The notes under the pieces: generated by a model
Databases searched by the model: none
Told to the model about the DNA's origin: nothing
The model's input: only the letters and a program-made list of their open reading frames with translations
Program-made: the position numbers and the translations under genes
Part shown: piece by piece, positions 28,452 to 36,617 of the stretch
Numbering within the stretch: the stretch's first letter is position 1
Layout: every line of letters begins with the position of its first letter
DNA from: Desulfatiglans anilini DSM 4660
GTDB taxonomy: Bacteria; Desulfobacterota; DSM-4660; Desulfatiglandales; Desulfatiglandaceae
Direction of reading: 5' to 3'
Assembly (NCBI RefSeq): GCF_000422285.1
Contig: NZ_AULM01000002.1
Coordinates: 62,001 to 126,000 of the forward strand
DNA length: 64,000 nucleotides

Positions 28452-29939
28452 TCACCAGTCGTAGAGGATCTCCCACTCGTCTCCGAATGCCGGGCCCTGG
28501 GCGGTGTAGGTTTTCGTCAGGGTCTTGCCGGTCCCGGGTTTCCCGCCCGACTGCTCCTGCCAGAAACGCAGCACGATGGCCGGCAGGTCGCCGGCATTCC
28601 CTGGTCCGCCTGGCTCTTCATAGGCCGGTTCCCAGATCTCTCTTTCTTCGATAACCTTCCACACGGCGCTGGAGCCCTTGTCCCTGACCCGCTCTCCGAC
28701 CCGGGCCAATCCCTGCTTCTCCCGCAGGTCTTTGAAACGGTAACTCGACCGCGCGCCGTGGTCTAAGACACGTTCGCCCATGACCATGATCCCTATAGCC
28801 CCCAATGGGGCGGTCAGGATGATAGACAGGACCGCCACGGCAAGGATGACCTCGCCTCCCGCCACGCCGGCTGCCAGGGGAATCGCGCCGATGGCCGCCT
28901 GGACCGTGGCCTTCGGCAGATAAGCGACGACGCAGAAAGCCCGCTCTTTCCAGTTCAGGGGTGTGCCGCAAAGGGAGACATAGGTGCCGATGCTTCGAAA
29001 GAACAGGCCCGCCAGGATCACCGCCATGCCGGCCAGGCCTGCCTTCCATGCCACCTGGATGTTGACCTGGGCGCCGACGAGCACGAAGAGCAGCAGTTCG
29101 GCGAAGACCCAGAGCTTTTTGAGTTTCTGAGAGATGATGTGCGCGATCGACTCCGATTTCTCGAGGATGATGAATCCGATCGCCATGACCCCAAGAAGGC
29201 TCGCTGCAGGGACCCATCGTTCGACGGCTCCTTCGATCCAGGTCAGCAGGATGGCTGTGCCCATGACCACGAGGGTGCGCTTGGGCGGACGCCAGTCGTA
29301 GCGGCGGAAGAGCCACAGCAGAAAAAACCCCGGGATGACCCCCAGTAGGATCCCGAGGCCGATGGAAAGCGGGATCTTGGCCAGTTGGGTCCAAACGTGG
29401 ACTTCCCCTCCGCCGGCCATGCCAAGGGCGATCGTAAAGAGCACGATCACGAAGACATCGTCGATGGCGGAGGCCCCGAGGAGGAGCGTCGGAATGCCCT
29501 TACCGGTTCCGCGGCCGCGGTCCATGAAATCGATCATGAGCGGGACTACGACGGCGGGCGAGACGGCCGCCAGGATGGTTCCCAGGATGGCCGCTTCGAT
29601 GCGGGCGATGGGCAGGAGCATGGGGCCGACCCACGTGACGGCGGCGATCTCGAAAAGGGCCGGGACCATGCTCATGGTGACGGCCGCTTTGCCGACACGG
29701 TGCATGGTGTCCCGCCGCAGTTCGAAACCGGCCCGGAGCAAAATGACGATCAGGGCGATTTTGCGGAAATCCCCGGATACGTTCATCATCTCCGGGTTGA
29801 TGAGGTCGAGGACATAAGGCCCGGCGAGGACCCCCACCAGGAGCATTCCCACGAGCCCGGGGAGTTTCACTCGACGCAGGAGGTAATCCGCGCCGAGGCC
29901 GAGAAGGATGATCAGGGCGATGCTGACAGCCATTGTCAT
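28452..29939 (-). CDS. CPA-type cation/proton antiporter under fluoride riboswitch control
   Basis: A 495-residue Na+/H+ exchanger-like protein with about 12 hydrophobic segments. The ion-site region is GASAIDDVFVIVLFTIALGM near residue 175 (adjacent Asp pair), with SPAVVVPLMIDFMDRG near 145 and a PKATVQAAIG loop near 355. The last 90 residues are soluble and not recognised (WEPAYEEP, WEILYDW at the end). Two ATGs 6 bases apart (29939 and 29933) are possible; AAAGGA is best spaced for 29933. A fluoride riboswitch and terminator lie in its leader, so it is probably made when fluoride rises. Na+/H+ antiporters are known members of the fluoride riboswitch regulon. Confidence 0.9.
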   Translation of the reverse strand: MTMAVSIALIILLGLGADYLLRRVKLPGLVGMLLVGVLAGPYVLDLINPEMMNVSGDFRKIALIVILLRAGFELRRDTMHRVGKAAVTMSMVPALFEIAAVTWVGPMLLPIARIEAAILGTILAAVSPAVVVPLMIDFMDRGRGTGKGIPTLLLGASAIDDVFVIVLFTIALGMAGGGEVHVWTQLAKIPLSIGLGILLGVIPGFFLLWLFRRYDWRPPKRTLVVMGTAILLTWIEGAVERWVPAASLLGVMAIGFIILEKSESIAHIISQKLKKLWVFAELLLFVLVGAQVNIQVAWKAGLAGMAVILAGLFFRSIGTYVSLCGTPLNWKERAFCVVAYLPKATVQAAIGAIPLAAGVAGGEVILAVAVLSIILTAPLGAIGIMVMGERVLDHGARSSYRFKDLREKQGLARVGERVRDKGSSAVWKVIEEREIWEPAYEEPGGPGNAGDLPAIVLRFWQEQSGGKPGTGKTLTKTYTAQGPAFGDEWEILYDW

Positions 29940-29993
29940 TTCCTTTCCAAGGCGTTGTAGAAGCCCTTTGCCCTTTTGGAGGCAAAGGACCGA

Positions 29994-30031
29994 AAAAAGC
30001 CCCATCGGTCATGGACGCGATGGGGCTTTTT
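29994..30031 (-). terminator. Riboswitch-controlled intrinsic terminator
   Basis: On the minus strand a 14-bp perfect stem (AAAAAGCCCCATCG paired to CGATGGGGCTTTTT) with a 10-base loop is followed by a T run. It sits between the fluoride aptamer and the antiporter start, the normal place for an expression platform. Its 5' arm GCCCCATC can also pair with GATGGGGC just 3' of the aptamer (+ strand 30055-30062), giving an anti-terminator. Confidence 0.85.
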
Positions 30032-30065
30032 CAGGGTGTGATATAGATATTCCTGCCCCATCCGG

Positions 30066-30120
30066 AGCAGGAGTCATCATCCCTCGGTTCAGGGCGGTTC
30101 AGGCAGACTCCATTGCCTGT
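30066..30120 (-). promoter_or_regulatory. Fluoride riboswitch (crcB motif) aptamer
   Basis: Read on the minus strand, the segment has every part of the crcB/fluoride aptamer: P1 AGGC/GCCU (30115-30118 with 30101-30104), loop strand GGAGUC (30106-30111), joining GAACC, P2 CCCU/AGGG (30091-30094 with 30081-30084), then AUGAUG and GACUCC (30070-30075), which pairs with GGAGUC as the pseudoknot. An alternative hairpin CCUGC/GCAGG (30052-30071) overlaps the pseudoknot strand and provides the switching element. Fluoride binding should favour read-through into the antiporter gene. Confidence 0.9.
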
Positions 30121-30136
30121 CTCTGATTTCCTTGAG

Positions 30137-30166
30137 ATCGTATTTCAAGACCACCCTAGGTGTCAA
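30137..30166 (-). promoter_or_regulatory. Sigma-70-type promoter for the antiporter leader
   Basis: On the minus strand a perfect -35 TTGACA (30161-30166) is followed after 18 bases by TACGAT (30137-30142). Transcription would begin about 10 bases upstream of the fluoride aptamer, exactly as needed for the riboswitch to be in the leader RNA. Confidence 0.65.
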
Positions 30167-30307
30167 CATCTTGGGTGCGCCTTGCACCACATTTTCTGTT
30201 GAAAAGGCTTTTCCTGCCCGCGCTATGGAGTTGGAGAGTCTGTCCGAATCAAACAAATATTCCTTTTTCAAAAAAAATACAAAAAAGTATCATTTATATG
30301 CTATTAG

Positions 30308-30319
30308 TACAAATTTGTA
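30308..30319. promoter_or_regulatory. Palindrome in AT-rich upstream region
   Basis: TACAAATTTGTA is a perfect 12-base palindrome in the AT-rich stretch (about 30234-30380) upstream of the outer-membrane protein gene. It could be an operator or merely part of an AT-rich promoter. A TATCCTT-CCCG-AAGGATA hairpin follows directly at 30320-30337. Confidence 0.3.
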
Positions 30320-30508
30320 TATCCTTCCCGAAGGATAAAATGATTTCAACGATTGATAAATAATGGAAATTTAATGAGTTGAGAAAAATGCCCGCTTCTC
30401 CCCGCAATCGGCACAGATCTGGCAAACCTAGGTTTCCAGAAAATTCCCGGGATGATTTCGCAGCGGCTGAGCGCCGCTGCAACATGGAAGATAAAAGGAG
30501 GAAATTGC

Positions 30509-31291
30509 ATGAAGATGTTTAGCTGTTTTGGGAAAAGAATGTTCATTCTCGCCGTCCTGCTGTCTGCGGCGGCCGTTCCAACCTGGGCTGAAGAGGAACC
30601 GGCCCCAACCGCTTCGGCGGACGTGGCGTTCATGAGTCAATACATCTGGCGGGGGTACGAACTCAGCAAGGACAGCCTGGTGATTCAACCGTCGGTGACG
30701 GTGGGGTACATGGGGTTCAGCCTCAACCTCTGGGGCAATATCGATACGGACGTTTATGGGGATGATCGCAACGAGGCCCAATGGAACGAAACCGATCTGA
30801 CATTCGGCTACGAGCGGACGGTCGGCCCGGTCAACCTGGGGGCGGGGTATATCTACTATGCCCTCGACGGTTTGGACGACTCTCAGGAGCTTTATGCCAG
30901 TGCCGGCCTGGATGTCTTTCTCTCTCCAACCCTGACGATCTATCGGGAGATCGCGCACGTTCCGGCCTGGTATTTGAAGCTCGGGATATCCCATTCGTTC
31001 GAACTCCCGCGGGACATCAGCCTCGATCTCGGGGCCTCGGCCGGGTACTATTTTTCGGATGATGACGATTTCTCCGAAGCGGGGAATCCGAACGAGAAAT
31101 ACCGCAGCCTTCATGACGGGCTGGTTTCCGTGGGCTTGACCATCCCGCTCGGCGACTATTTCAGCTGCGCGCCCATGATCGCCTACTCCTTCCCGCTCTC
31201 GAGCGAGGCGGATGACCTGATTACGGATGCAAGTTACAGCCAGGATTCGGACTTTTTCTTCGGAGGGGTGACTTTTTCCCTAGCCTTCTAA
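30509..31291 (+). CDS. Outer-membrane beta-barrel protein (TIGR02001-like)
   Basis: A 260-residue exported protein. A signal peptide is clear (basic MKMFSCFGKR, hydrophobic FILAVLLSAAAV, cleavage near WAEEE). The mature part begins SADVAFMSQYIWRGYELSKD, the hallmark of the TIGR02001/Gcw_chp group, continues with alternating beta-strands and ends in aromatic Phe (VTFSLAF), the usual barrel C-terminal signature. The function of the group is not established. The ATG at 30509 follows AAAGGAGGAA. An AT-rich upstream region and a strong terminator downstream indicate a single-gene unit. Confidence 0.8.
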   Translation: MKMFSCFGKRMFILAVLLSAAAVPTWAEEEPAPTASADVAFMSQYIWRGYELSKDSLVIQPSVTVGYMGFSLNLWGNIDTDVYGDDRNEAQWNETDLTFGYERTVGPVNLGAGYIYYALDGLDDSQELYASAGLDVFLSPTLTIYREIAHVPAWYLKLGISHSFELPRDISLDLGASAGYYFSDDDDFSEAGNPNEKYRSLHDGLVSVGLTIPLGDYFSCAPMIAYSFPLSSEADDLITDASYSQDSDFFFGGVTFSLAF

Positions 31292-31619
31292 ATTCCTTTG
31301 CTGCCGAAACTGATAAAACCGGCCCCTGGCTTACCACAGAAGGACCAGGGGCAGGTTTTACCGTGCGTTTTCAGTTTGTCCGCAAATGGCTTCGTCTTCT
31401 CTCAGCCTGAAAGGCGTATGCCGGGATCAGAGGCTTTCTATTTTTCCGGATGGAGACTATTGGGGTAATGCCTTTAGATCGCGTCCCGACTGTTCACCAT
31501 TTCTCCATTTGTGAGGCATCGTAGAAGAGAGCTCGAGATACTGTCACATACTACAGTTGAATGCTTTTTCGTACATTTCTGCACATGTTATTGAGGGACA
31601 TCGCAATTTTGTAAAACCA
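31292..31619. other. 328-bp convergent spacer
   Basis: Contains the terminator of the outer-membrane protein gene (31315-31359) and a possible decayed repeat: GTTTGTCCGCAAATGG (31373-31388) and TTTTTCCGGATGGAGAC (31441-31457) resemble the left and right repeat termini 85 bases apart. No gene is seen. Confidence 0.4.
31315..31359 (+). terminator. Intrinsic terminator after the outer-membrane protein gene
   Basis: A long stem with arms AAAACC-GGCCCCTGG and CCAGGGGC-AGGTTTT with a 15-base loop. A-rich and T-rich outer arms make it work in both directions; the gene's stop lies about 24 bases upstream. Confidence 0.75.
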
Positions 31620-32672
31620 CTATATCAAGTAGTCAGGCACCTTTTCGAGATCGAAGCGTCCGCAGTCGAGCACGTTGAGCCCGAAGGTGATGAGCTTTCG
31701 TTTGACGTCGGGGGTGTCGTCAGGATAGAAGCGCGGGTTGGCGATGACCAGGATGCGAAAGGCGAAGAAAGGCTGGACCATGCCGAGCAGATCGTGGTCT
31801 CCGGTCCGTTCGAGGTAGTTTTCTACGAACACTCGGCAAAGCTCGGCGAAAGGCCCCTCGAAGCATCCGCGGTCCTTCAGGGCATAGTAGATGTAATTGG
31901 ATGCCAGGCAGCTGACGTCATCGGCGGCCTCGCCCCACCTCCCGCGCGAGCGGTCCAGCAGGGTGAAGCCCTCTCCGTGGAAGCGGATGTTTCCGGGGTG
32001 GTAGTCTCCGTGGACATTGCAAAGCCTTTCGACCCTGTCCCGCAGCTTTCCCCACCAGGAGACGCCTTTTCGGGCAAAGGCGGAAAGCTCTTGGAAGCCG
32101 GCGAACGGGACCGTGTCGTAGGTGTCGATGATGCCCATGATGCACTCGCCATGGCCGACCAGTTCGCGGATCCTGCGGCGGTAAAGGGATCGCGCGTTCG
32201 GGCCCTGGTAGCGACGTCGATGCAGCCTGGCCAGAAACCGCGCCAATGCCCGGGTCCTTTCCCTGTCCTGTTCGGTCAGGGCACGGCGCTGGAGGATGGC
32301 ATCGAGATCCTCCACATACGATGTGCCGGGGGCTGTTTTCATGAAGATGAAGAACTCTTGCGCATCCTTGAGGGAGATCAACCGGTCCGGAGTGTCGCCC
32401 ACGACGTCGATCGCCTCGACATGCTGCGGCATGTCGTTGTAGTCCGCGTAGGCGAGGAGCAGAACCCGCGCCCGGTCCGAAAAATGATCATGACCGAATT
32501 CAGCCGGGAACAGGGTCTTGAGGATCAGATTCCGCTGCTTTCCGTCCGTTTCAAAGGCGAGTTTGAATGCGGTGCCGTGCACCCCTTTACCGAGGCGCTT
32601 CATCGTTAGATTCGACACGCAGGTGCCGTAAACGGTTTCGAGGTGTTGTCGGACTTTGGTCTCGAGGTCCAT
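31620..32672 (-). CDS. APH-like phosphotransferase family protein
   Basis: A 350-residue protein with the aminoglycoside/choline kinase fold. An N-terminal nucleotide-binding lobe (KRLGKGVHGTAFKLAFE, ILKTLFP with the Lys) is followed by the catalytic loop NVHGDYHPGNIRFHGEGF near residue 220. The metal-binding motif, usually IDFE/IDWE, reads LLDRSRGRWGEAADDV. It could phosphorylate a small molecule or cell-envelope component; an antibiotic-resistance role cannot be assumed. It stands alone between two non-coding spacers. Confidence 0.8.
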   Translation of the reverse strand: MDLETKVRQHLETVYGTCVSNLTMKRLGKGVHGTAFKLAFETDGKQRNLILKTLFPAEFGHDHFSDRARVLLLAYADYNDMPQHVEAIDVVGDTPDRLISLKDAQEFFIFMKTAPGTSYVEDLDAILQRRALTEQDRERTRALARFLARLHRRRYQGPNARSLYRRRIRELVGHGECIMGIIDTYDTVPFAGFQELSAFARKGVSWWGKLRDRVERLCNVHGDYHPGNIRFHGEGFTLLDRSRGRWGEAADDVSCLASNYIYYALKDRGCFEGPFAELCRVFVENYLERTGDHDLLGMVQPFFAFRILVIANPRFYPDDTPDVKRKLITFGLNVLDCGRFDLEKVPDYLI

Positions 32673-33411
32673 GAGGTTCCCCCTTTCCAGCGACGAAAAC
32701 GGGCTTCGCCTTCAGGCAGGCGAAGAGGCGTTTCCTGTTGTGCGCGGTGCAAGCGGCCGGATCGCGCGGCTCAGCGGCGGATTTGAGATTGAAAAGCAGG
32801 CCCGCGTTGGGTATAAATATCAGTCATATCAAAAAGGCTTTTTCGGATGATCGAGGCGCTGGTCTGCAGGTTCGTCCGCGGAAAGACCCGCAGAGCGCGT
32901 GGTTCCCGAGGTTCGATTCTCTTTGACCGGGGCTTTTCCCGAGGTCGCACGGCGGAGCGGCCGAGGTCTGTCGAGAAAAACCGCCGCTCTCGAATGGAAA
33001 GTTGCCGCTCTTCAGCGGCTACCGGCTTTCCCTAGTACGGCCTGGCTTTGTGAGCGCGGGGCCTCAGCTCCGAACTCGAGACCGGCGCGCTCGGTAAATG
33101 CCGAACAGGATAGCCGAAATCGTTTCTGACGGAGAAAGAGAAGCGTCTTCAGCCGTTTGCACCCGCCCAGCGCCATTCCGCCCGGGCGGGTTCTGCGTCC
33201 TGATGGAAGAACCTGTGGTCCAGGCGGATGCCGTCGAGAGGCTCCGCCCGTGCATTGCCCCGCGCGCCGCAGATCGAGGGCAGGGATGCCCGGAAACCCG
33301 ACCGCCTGCGGCGGCTGTGTGCGCCTGTCTGTATCAGACGGGAGGCATGGCTTGACAAGATGCAGTATAGCATCCGTCCGCAGCGAAGTCATCTATACCC
33401 GATGGGAACCT
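32673..33411. other. 739-bp intergenic region, no gene recognised
   Basis: Divergent spacer between the APH-like gene and the histidine kinase. All frames in it are short and lack family features. TTGACA at 33353-33358 lies 53 bases before the kinase start, but no matching -10 at the right spacing is seen. A tRNA T-arm-like GGTTCGATTC near 32914 was checked and not supported. Confidence 0.4.
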
Positions 33412-35349
33412 ATGCCGATCATGGAGCAGCCGACCTATCAAGAATTGACCGAGCGTGTCCGGGAGCTCGAGAAGGAGCTGGCGGACCTGCGCCACACGCA
33501 GGAGGAACTGCGCCGCACGGAAAAGCGGTACAGGACCTTTCTGGAGTTTGTTCCTTATGCGGTGGCGCTGCTCACACTGGATGGCCGCGTGACCTTTGTC
33601 AATTCGGCTTTCACCGAGATCTTCGGCTGGACGCCGGATGAGTTGATCGGGCAAAGGATTCCCTACATCCCGCAGGGCCTGGTGGGCGAGACGCAGGAAT
33701 ATCTCGGGCGGCTCATAGAAAACCGGGTAGTGATGCGGCATGAGACGAAGCGGCTGACAAAGGGCGGGCGTGTGCTCGATGTTGTCATCCGCGCGGCTGT
33801 TTACGATGCCTTTGCCAGCACTCCGGCAGGCGAGCTGATCATCATCCGGGATGTGACCCGTGAGAAGCGCATCGCACAGCACAACGCCGCCATGCTGCGC
33901 ATCAGCACGGGCCTCCATGCCCACCCGGACCTAGAAGGGCTTCTGGACTACATCAGCAGCGAGGTTCGGGTCCTGGTCAATGCCCAGGGGGCCATCGTCG
34001 TCCTCAGGGATGAAGAGAAGAACGAACTTTTCTTTCTGGGGGTGGCATACGATGACAGCGATCTCCAGCGGAAGGCGAAAGAGATCCGGTATCCTGCGGA
34101 CAACCCTGGTGTAGCGGCGCAGGTCATCCGGACCGGTGAGCCGCTCCTCATCCCCGACACGTCCCGGTTCGAAAATTACTCCTCCTTCGTCGATCAACAA
34201 CTCGGCTATACGACCCGCGATATCCTGGCGGTGCCCTTGCGGAGCGGGGATCACATCATCGGCGTCCTCCTGGCGCTCAACAAGCAGGAAGGCATATTCG
34301 ATCAGACGGACGTGGAATTGCTGATGACCGTGGCGGGCACCTTGGGCCTTTCGATCGAAAACGCGCGTTTTGCCGATCAGATCCGCCGGGCCTACATGGA
34401 AGTGAGCAGCATGAACCGGGCGAAGGACAAGGTGATCAACCACTTGTCCCATGAGCTGAAGACGCCGATTTCCGTCCTGCTCCTTTCTCTCACGATCCTT
34501 TCCCGTAAACTGGCCGAGTTGTCAGACCGCTCCTGGCAGAACACCATCGAGCGCGCCCGCCGTAATTTGGATCGCTTGATGGAGATCCAGTATCAGGTGG
34601 AGGACATCATGCGGGAGAGGCCCTATCCCCACTATGGCATCCTTGTGTCGCTTCTCGATGCCTGCGCCGACGAACTCGAGGTGCTGATCGCCGAAGAGGT
34701 TGGAGAAGGCCCTGCTGTGGTCCGTATCCGGCGGCGTATCGACGCATTGTTCGCACCGCGTGAGAGCGTCCCGGAGGAGATTCGGCTGGATGCCTTCGTT
34801 CCGGACGTTTTGGAAAAGATCGAAGGGCTTTTCCCTCATCGCGAGATCCATGTGGTCACCGATATCGCGACGGTTTCGCCGGTCTGGCTCCCGCCTGATG
34901 TGGCGGAGAAGGTCGTCGAAGGGCTGGTCAAGAACGCGATCGAAAACACCCCGGATGAAGGGTATGTTCACGTCAGGGTGAGGGGCAAAGAAGGCCGTGT
35001 CATCCTGGAGGTCCAGGATGAAGGGGTCGGGATCACGGCCGAGAATCAGAGGCGGATCTTCGAGGGGTTTTTCACCACGCGGGATACGATGGCCTATTCG
35101 TCCAAAAGGCCTTACGATTTCAATGCCGGGGGAAAGGGCGTCGACCTCCTGCGCATGAAGGTGTTCGGCGAGCGTTATGGCTTCGAGATCGACATGGCGT
35201 CTATACGCTGCCGCTTCATTCCGAAAGAGGCGGATGAATGTCCCGGGCGGATCAGCGCCTGCCGATTCGTCCGGAACGGAGCCGGGTGCCGTGAGTCGGG
35301 CGGGACGACCTTTCGCGTCGAATTCCCGACCGCTGATCGACGAAAATGA
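33412..35349 (+). CDS. PAS-GAF sensor histidine kinase with Cys-rich insert
   Basis: A 645-residue soluble sensor kinase: N-terminal coiled coil (ELTERVRELEKELADLRHTQ), PAS (about 40-160), GAF (about 165-320), HisKA with H-box NHLSHELKTPIS (His347), and HATPase_c with N-box EGLVKNAIENTPDEG, G1 DEGVGI, F-box FEGFFTT and G2 GGKGVDL. Near the C-terminus, between the G2 region and the last strand, is an unusual four-Cys segment with spacing C-x9-C-x6-C-x8-C (CRFIPKEADECPG...). No membrane helices are visible, so it senses a cytoplasmic signal. No response regulator gene adjoins. The ATG at 33412 was chosen as the first Met with family sequence; longer frames upstream are not protein-like. Confidence 0.9.
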   Translation: MPIMEQPTYQELTERVRELEKELADLRHTQEELRRTEKRYRTFLEFVPYAVALLTLDGRVTFVNSAFTEIFGWTPDELIGQRIPYIPQGLVGETQEYLGRLIENRVVMRHETKRLTKGGRVLDVVIRAAVYDAFASTPAGELIIIRDVTREKRIAQHNAAMLRISTGLHAHPDLEGLLDYISSEVRVLVNAQGAIVVLRDEEKNELFFLGVAYDDSDLQRKAKEIRYPADNPGVAAQVIRTGEPLLIPDTSRFENYSSFVDQQLGYTTRDILAVPLRSGDHIIGVLLALNKQEGIFDQTDVELLMTVAGTLGLSIENARFADQIRRAYMEVSSMNRAKDKVINHLSHELKTPISVLLLSLTILSRKLAELSDRSWQNTIERARRNLDRLMEIQYQVEDIMRERPYPHYGILVSLLDACADELEVLIAEEVGEGPAVVRIRRRIDALFAPRESVPEEIRLDAFVPDVLEKIEGLFPHREIHVVTDIATVSPVWLPPDVAEKVVEGLVKNAIENTPDEGYVHVRVRGKEGRVILEVQDEGVGITAENQRRIFEGFFTTRDTMAYSSKRPYDFNAGGKGVDLLRMKVFGERYGFEIDMASIRCRFIPKEADECPGRISACRFVRNGAGCRESGGTTFRVEFPTADRRK

Positions 35350-35409
35350 TATTCCGGGGTCCGCCGCGGTCCCAGTGCGGCAGATAATGGACCTCTTTTT
35401 GGGGGCGGG

Positions 35410-35985
35410 TTGATCGAGACAGGCGTCATCCATGGGCGGTTCCAGGTTCTGCACCGGGACCACATGCGGTATCTGATGGCGGGTAAGGCCCTGACACGTC
35501 ATCTGGTGGTTGGCATCACGAACCCGGATCCACAGCAGACCGGCTTCGATGCCGCAGACCCCGAACGAAGCGTGCCTTCGGCCAATCCGCTCACCTATTT
35601 CGAGCGCTATATCCTGCTGAAACATGCCCTTGTGGAGGAAGGACTGGGCCCGAAGGAATTCTCGATCGTCCCCTTTCCGATCAACCTGCCCGAACTCTAT
35701 CGCTACTACGTACCCCTCTCCGCGACCTTTTTCCTGACGATTTACGATGCCTGGGGAAGACGGAAAAAGGAACGCTTCGAGGCGCTCGGACTCAAGATCC
35801 ATGTCCTGTGGGAGAAACCGCCCGCGGAGAAAGGCTTGAGCGGCAAGGCGGTCCGCGCCCGAATGGCCGCAGGCGAAACATGGGAAGCCCTTGTTCCGCC
35901 GGCGACCATTCCATTGCTGAAAGACTGGGCGGTTCCCGAACGGCTTCGCCTTGCAGCGATGCGGGCCGGTGGGCGCGAAGGATGA
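35410..35985 (+). CDS. NadM-like nucleotidyltransferase
   Basis: A 191-residue adenylyltransferase-superfamily protein resembling archaeal-type NMN adenylyltransferase. The first motif reads GRFQVLHRDHMRYL, with HRDH in place of the usual HxGH, and the second SGKAVRARMAAGETWEALVP matches the ISGTxxR...G..W..LVP motif. Between them is a 100-residue Rossmann core. It may make NAD from NMN or charge a related substrate. The only start in frame is TTG at 35410 after a G-rich stretch. It follows the kinase gene by 60 bases and may be co-transcribed. Confidence 0.78.
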   Translation: MIETGVIHGRFQVLHRDHMRYLMAGKALTRHLVVGITNPDPQQTGFDAADPERSVPSANPLTYFERYILLKHALVEEGLGPKEFSIVPFPINLPELYRYYVPLSATFFLTIYDAWGRRKKERFEALGLKIHVLWEKPPAEKGLSGKAVRARMAAGETWEALVPPATIPLLKDWAVPERLRLAAMRAGGREG

Positions 35986-36077
35986 TGCCTCAGCCCGCCC
36001 TGCTGGCTGATCGCTTGGCTCCGAGAAGTAGAAGTCTTACCTTTGGCGAAGGAAAGTGACCTGCCGGCGGAGACGGG

Positions 36078-36467
36078 TCAAGCCTTTTCCCCGGATCCGA
36101 TGAGCGGGAGGATCTTTTCGACCTCGAAGAAGACCAGGAACCGGGAAGCCTCTTCGTGCTCCTCTTCGGCGGCGTATTTTCTTCTTCGCAGGCTGTAGAG
36201 CAACTCCGTGTCCTGCTCCTCCCGGAGTTTTTTCAGGAACAGCCGCTTGCCTCTGTACCCCGGGCCTTCTTCCATGAACAGGTAAGCGGCGTAGGGGTTG
36301 GAAAGAAGGTTGTGGTGCGTCAGACGGTCGGCCATGATGAAGGCCACGGATCCGTCATCCATGAAGTGGGGTTTTGCGTAGACAGCGAGATCGACTCGCC
36401 CATCCGAGTCAACGGTGGCAAGAATGCCCCGCCCCTTGGTGTCTTCGAAATAGCCTTTCAGGTCCAT
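36078..36467 (-). CDS. Pyridoxamine 5'-phosphate oxidase-like flavin protein
   Basis: A 129-residue split-barrel protein of the PNPOx-like group: GRGILATVDSDGRVDLAVYAKPHF near the N-terminus and HHNLLSNPYAAYLFMEEGPGYRGKRL in the middle. Such small members bind FMN, F420 or heme and are often reductases. The ATG at 36467 has GGAGG 6 bases upstream; a GTG 12 bases earlier is less likely. A second, unrelated-in-detail PNPOx-like protein lies at 40964. Confidence 0.8.
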   Translation of the reverse strand: MDLKGYFEDTKGRGILATVDSDGRVDLAVYAKPHFMDDGSVAFIMADRLTHHNLLSNPYAAYLFMEEGPGYRGKRLFLKKLREEQDTELLYSLRRRKYAAEEEHEEASRFLVFFEVEKILPLIGSGEKA

Positions 36468-36560
36468 GGGTGCCTCCACGTCTTAGGGGTCTTGCAGTTG
36501 CGCGGCCGCCTGCGCTGTCGATAGGTCGAGCGGTGGCCGGTCTCCATGCTTCACAGAGGG

Positions 36561-36614
36561 GATGTCCATCCGGAAATGAGAATTTCTCTTCAAAGACCAT
36601 TTCGGGATGGAAAC
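36561..36614 (+). repeat. Palindromic intergenic repeat, short copy D
   Basis: A deletion form of the dispersed repeat. Left end GTCCATCCGGAAATGAG and right end AAAGACCATTTCGGGATGG followed by AAAC are kept, but the roughly 90-bp interior is missing, leaving a 54-bp hairpin. It lies 3 bases beyond the stop codon of the SDR-DUF2867 gene, so it may serve as that gene's 3' hairpin. Confidence 0.65.
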
Positions 36615-36617
36615 AAA

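Noticed and set aside
31620-32672. An aminoglycoside-resistance gene
   Set aside because: Only the general APH fold is visible, and the metal motif differs from resistance enzymes; a metabolic kinase is as likely.
32900-32960. A tRNA suggested by GGTTCGATTC
   Set aside because: No matching acceptor, D or anticodon stems could be found at the required distances on either side.
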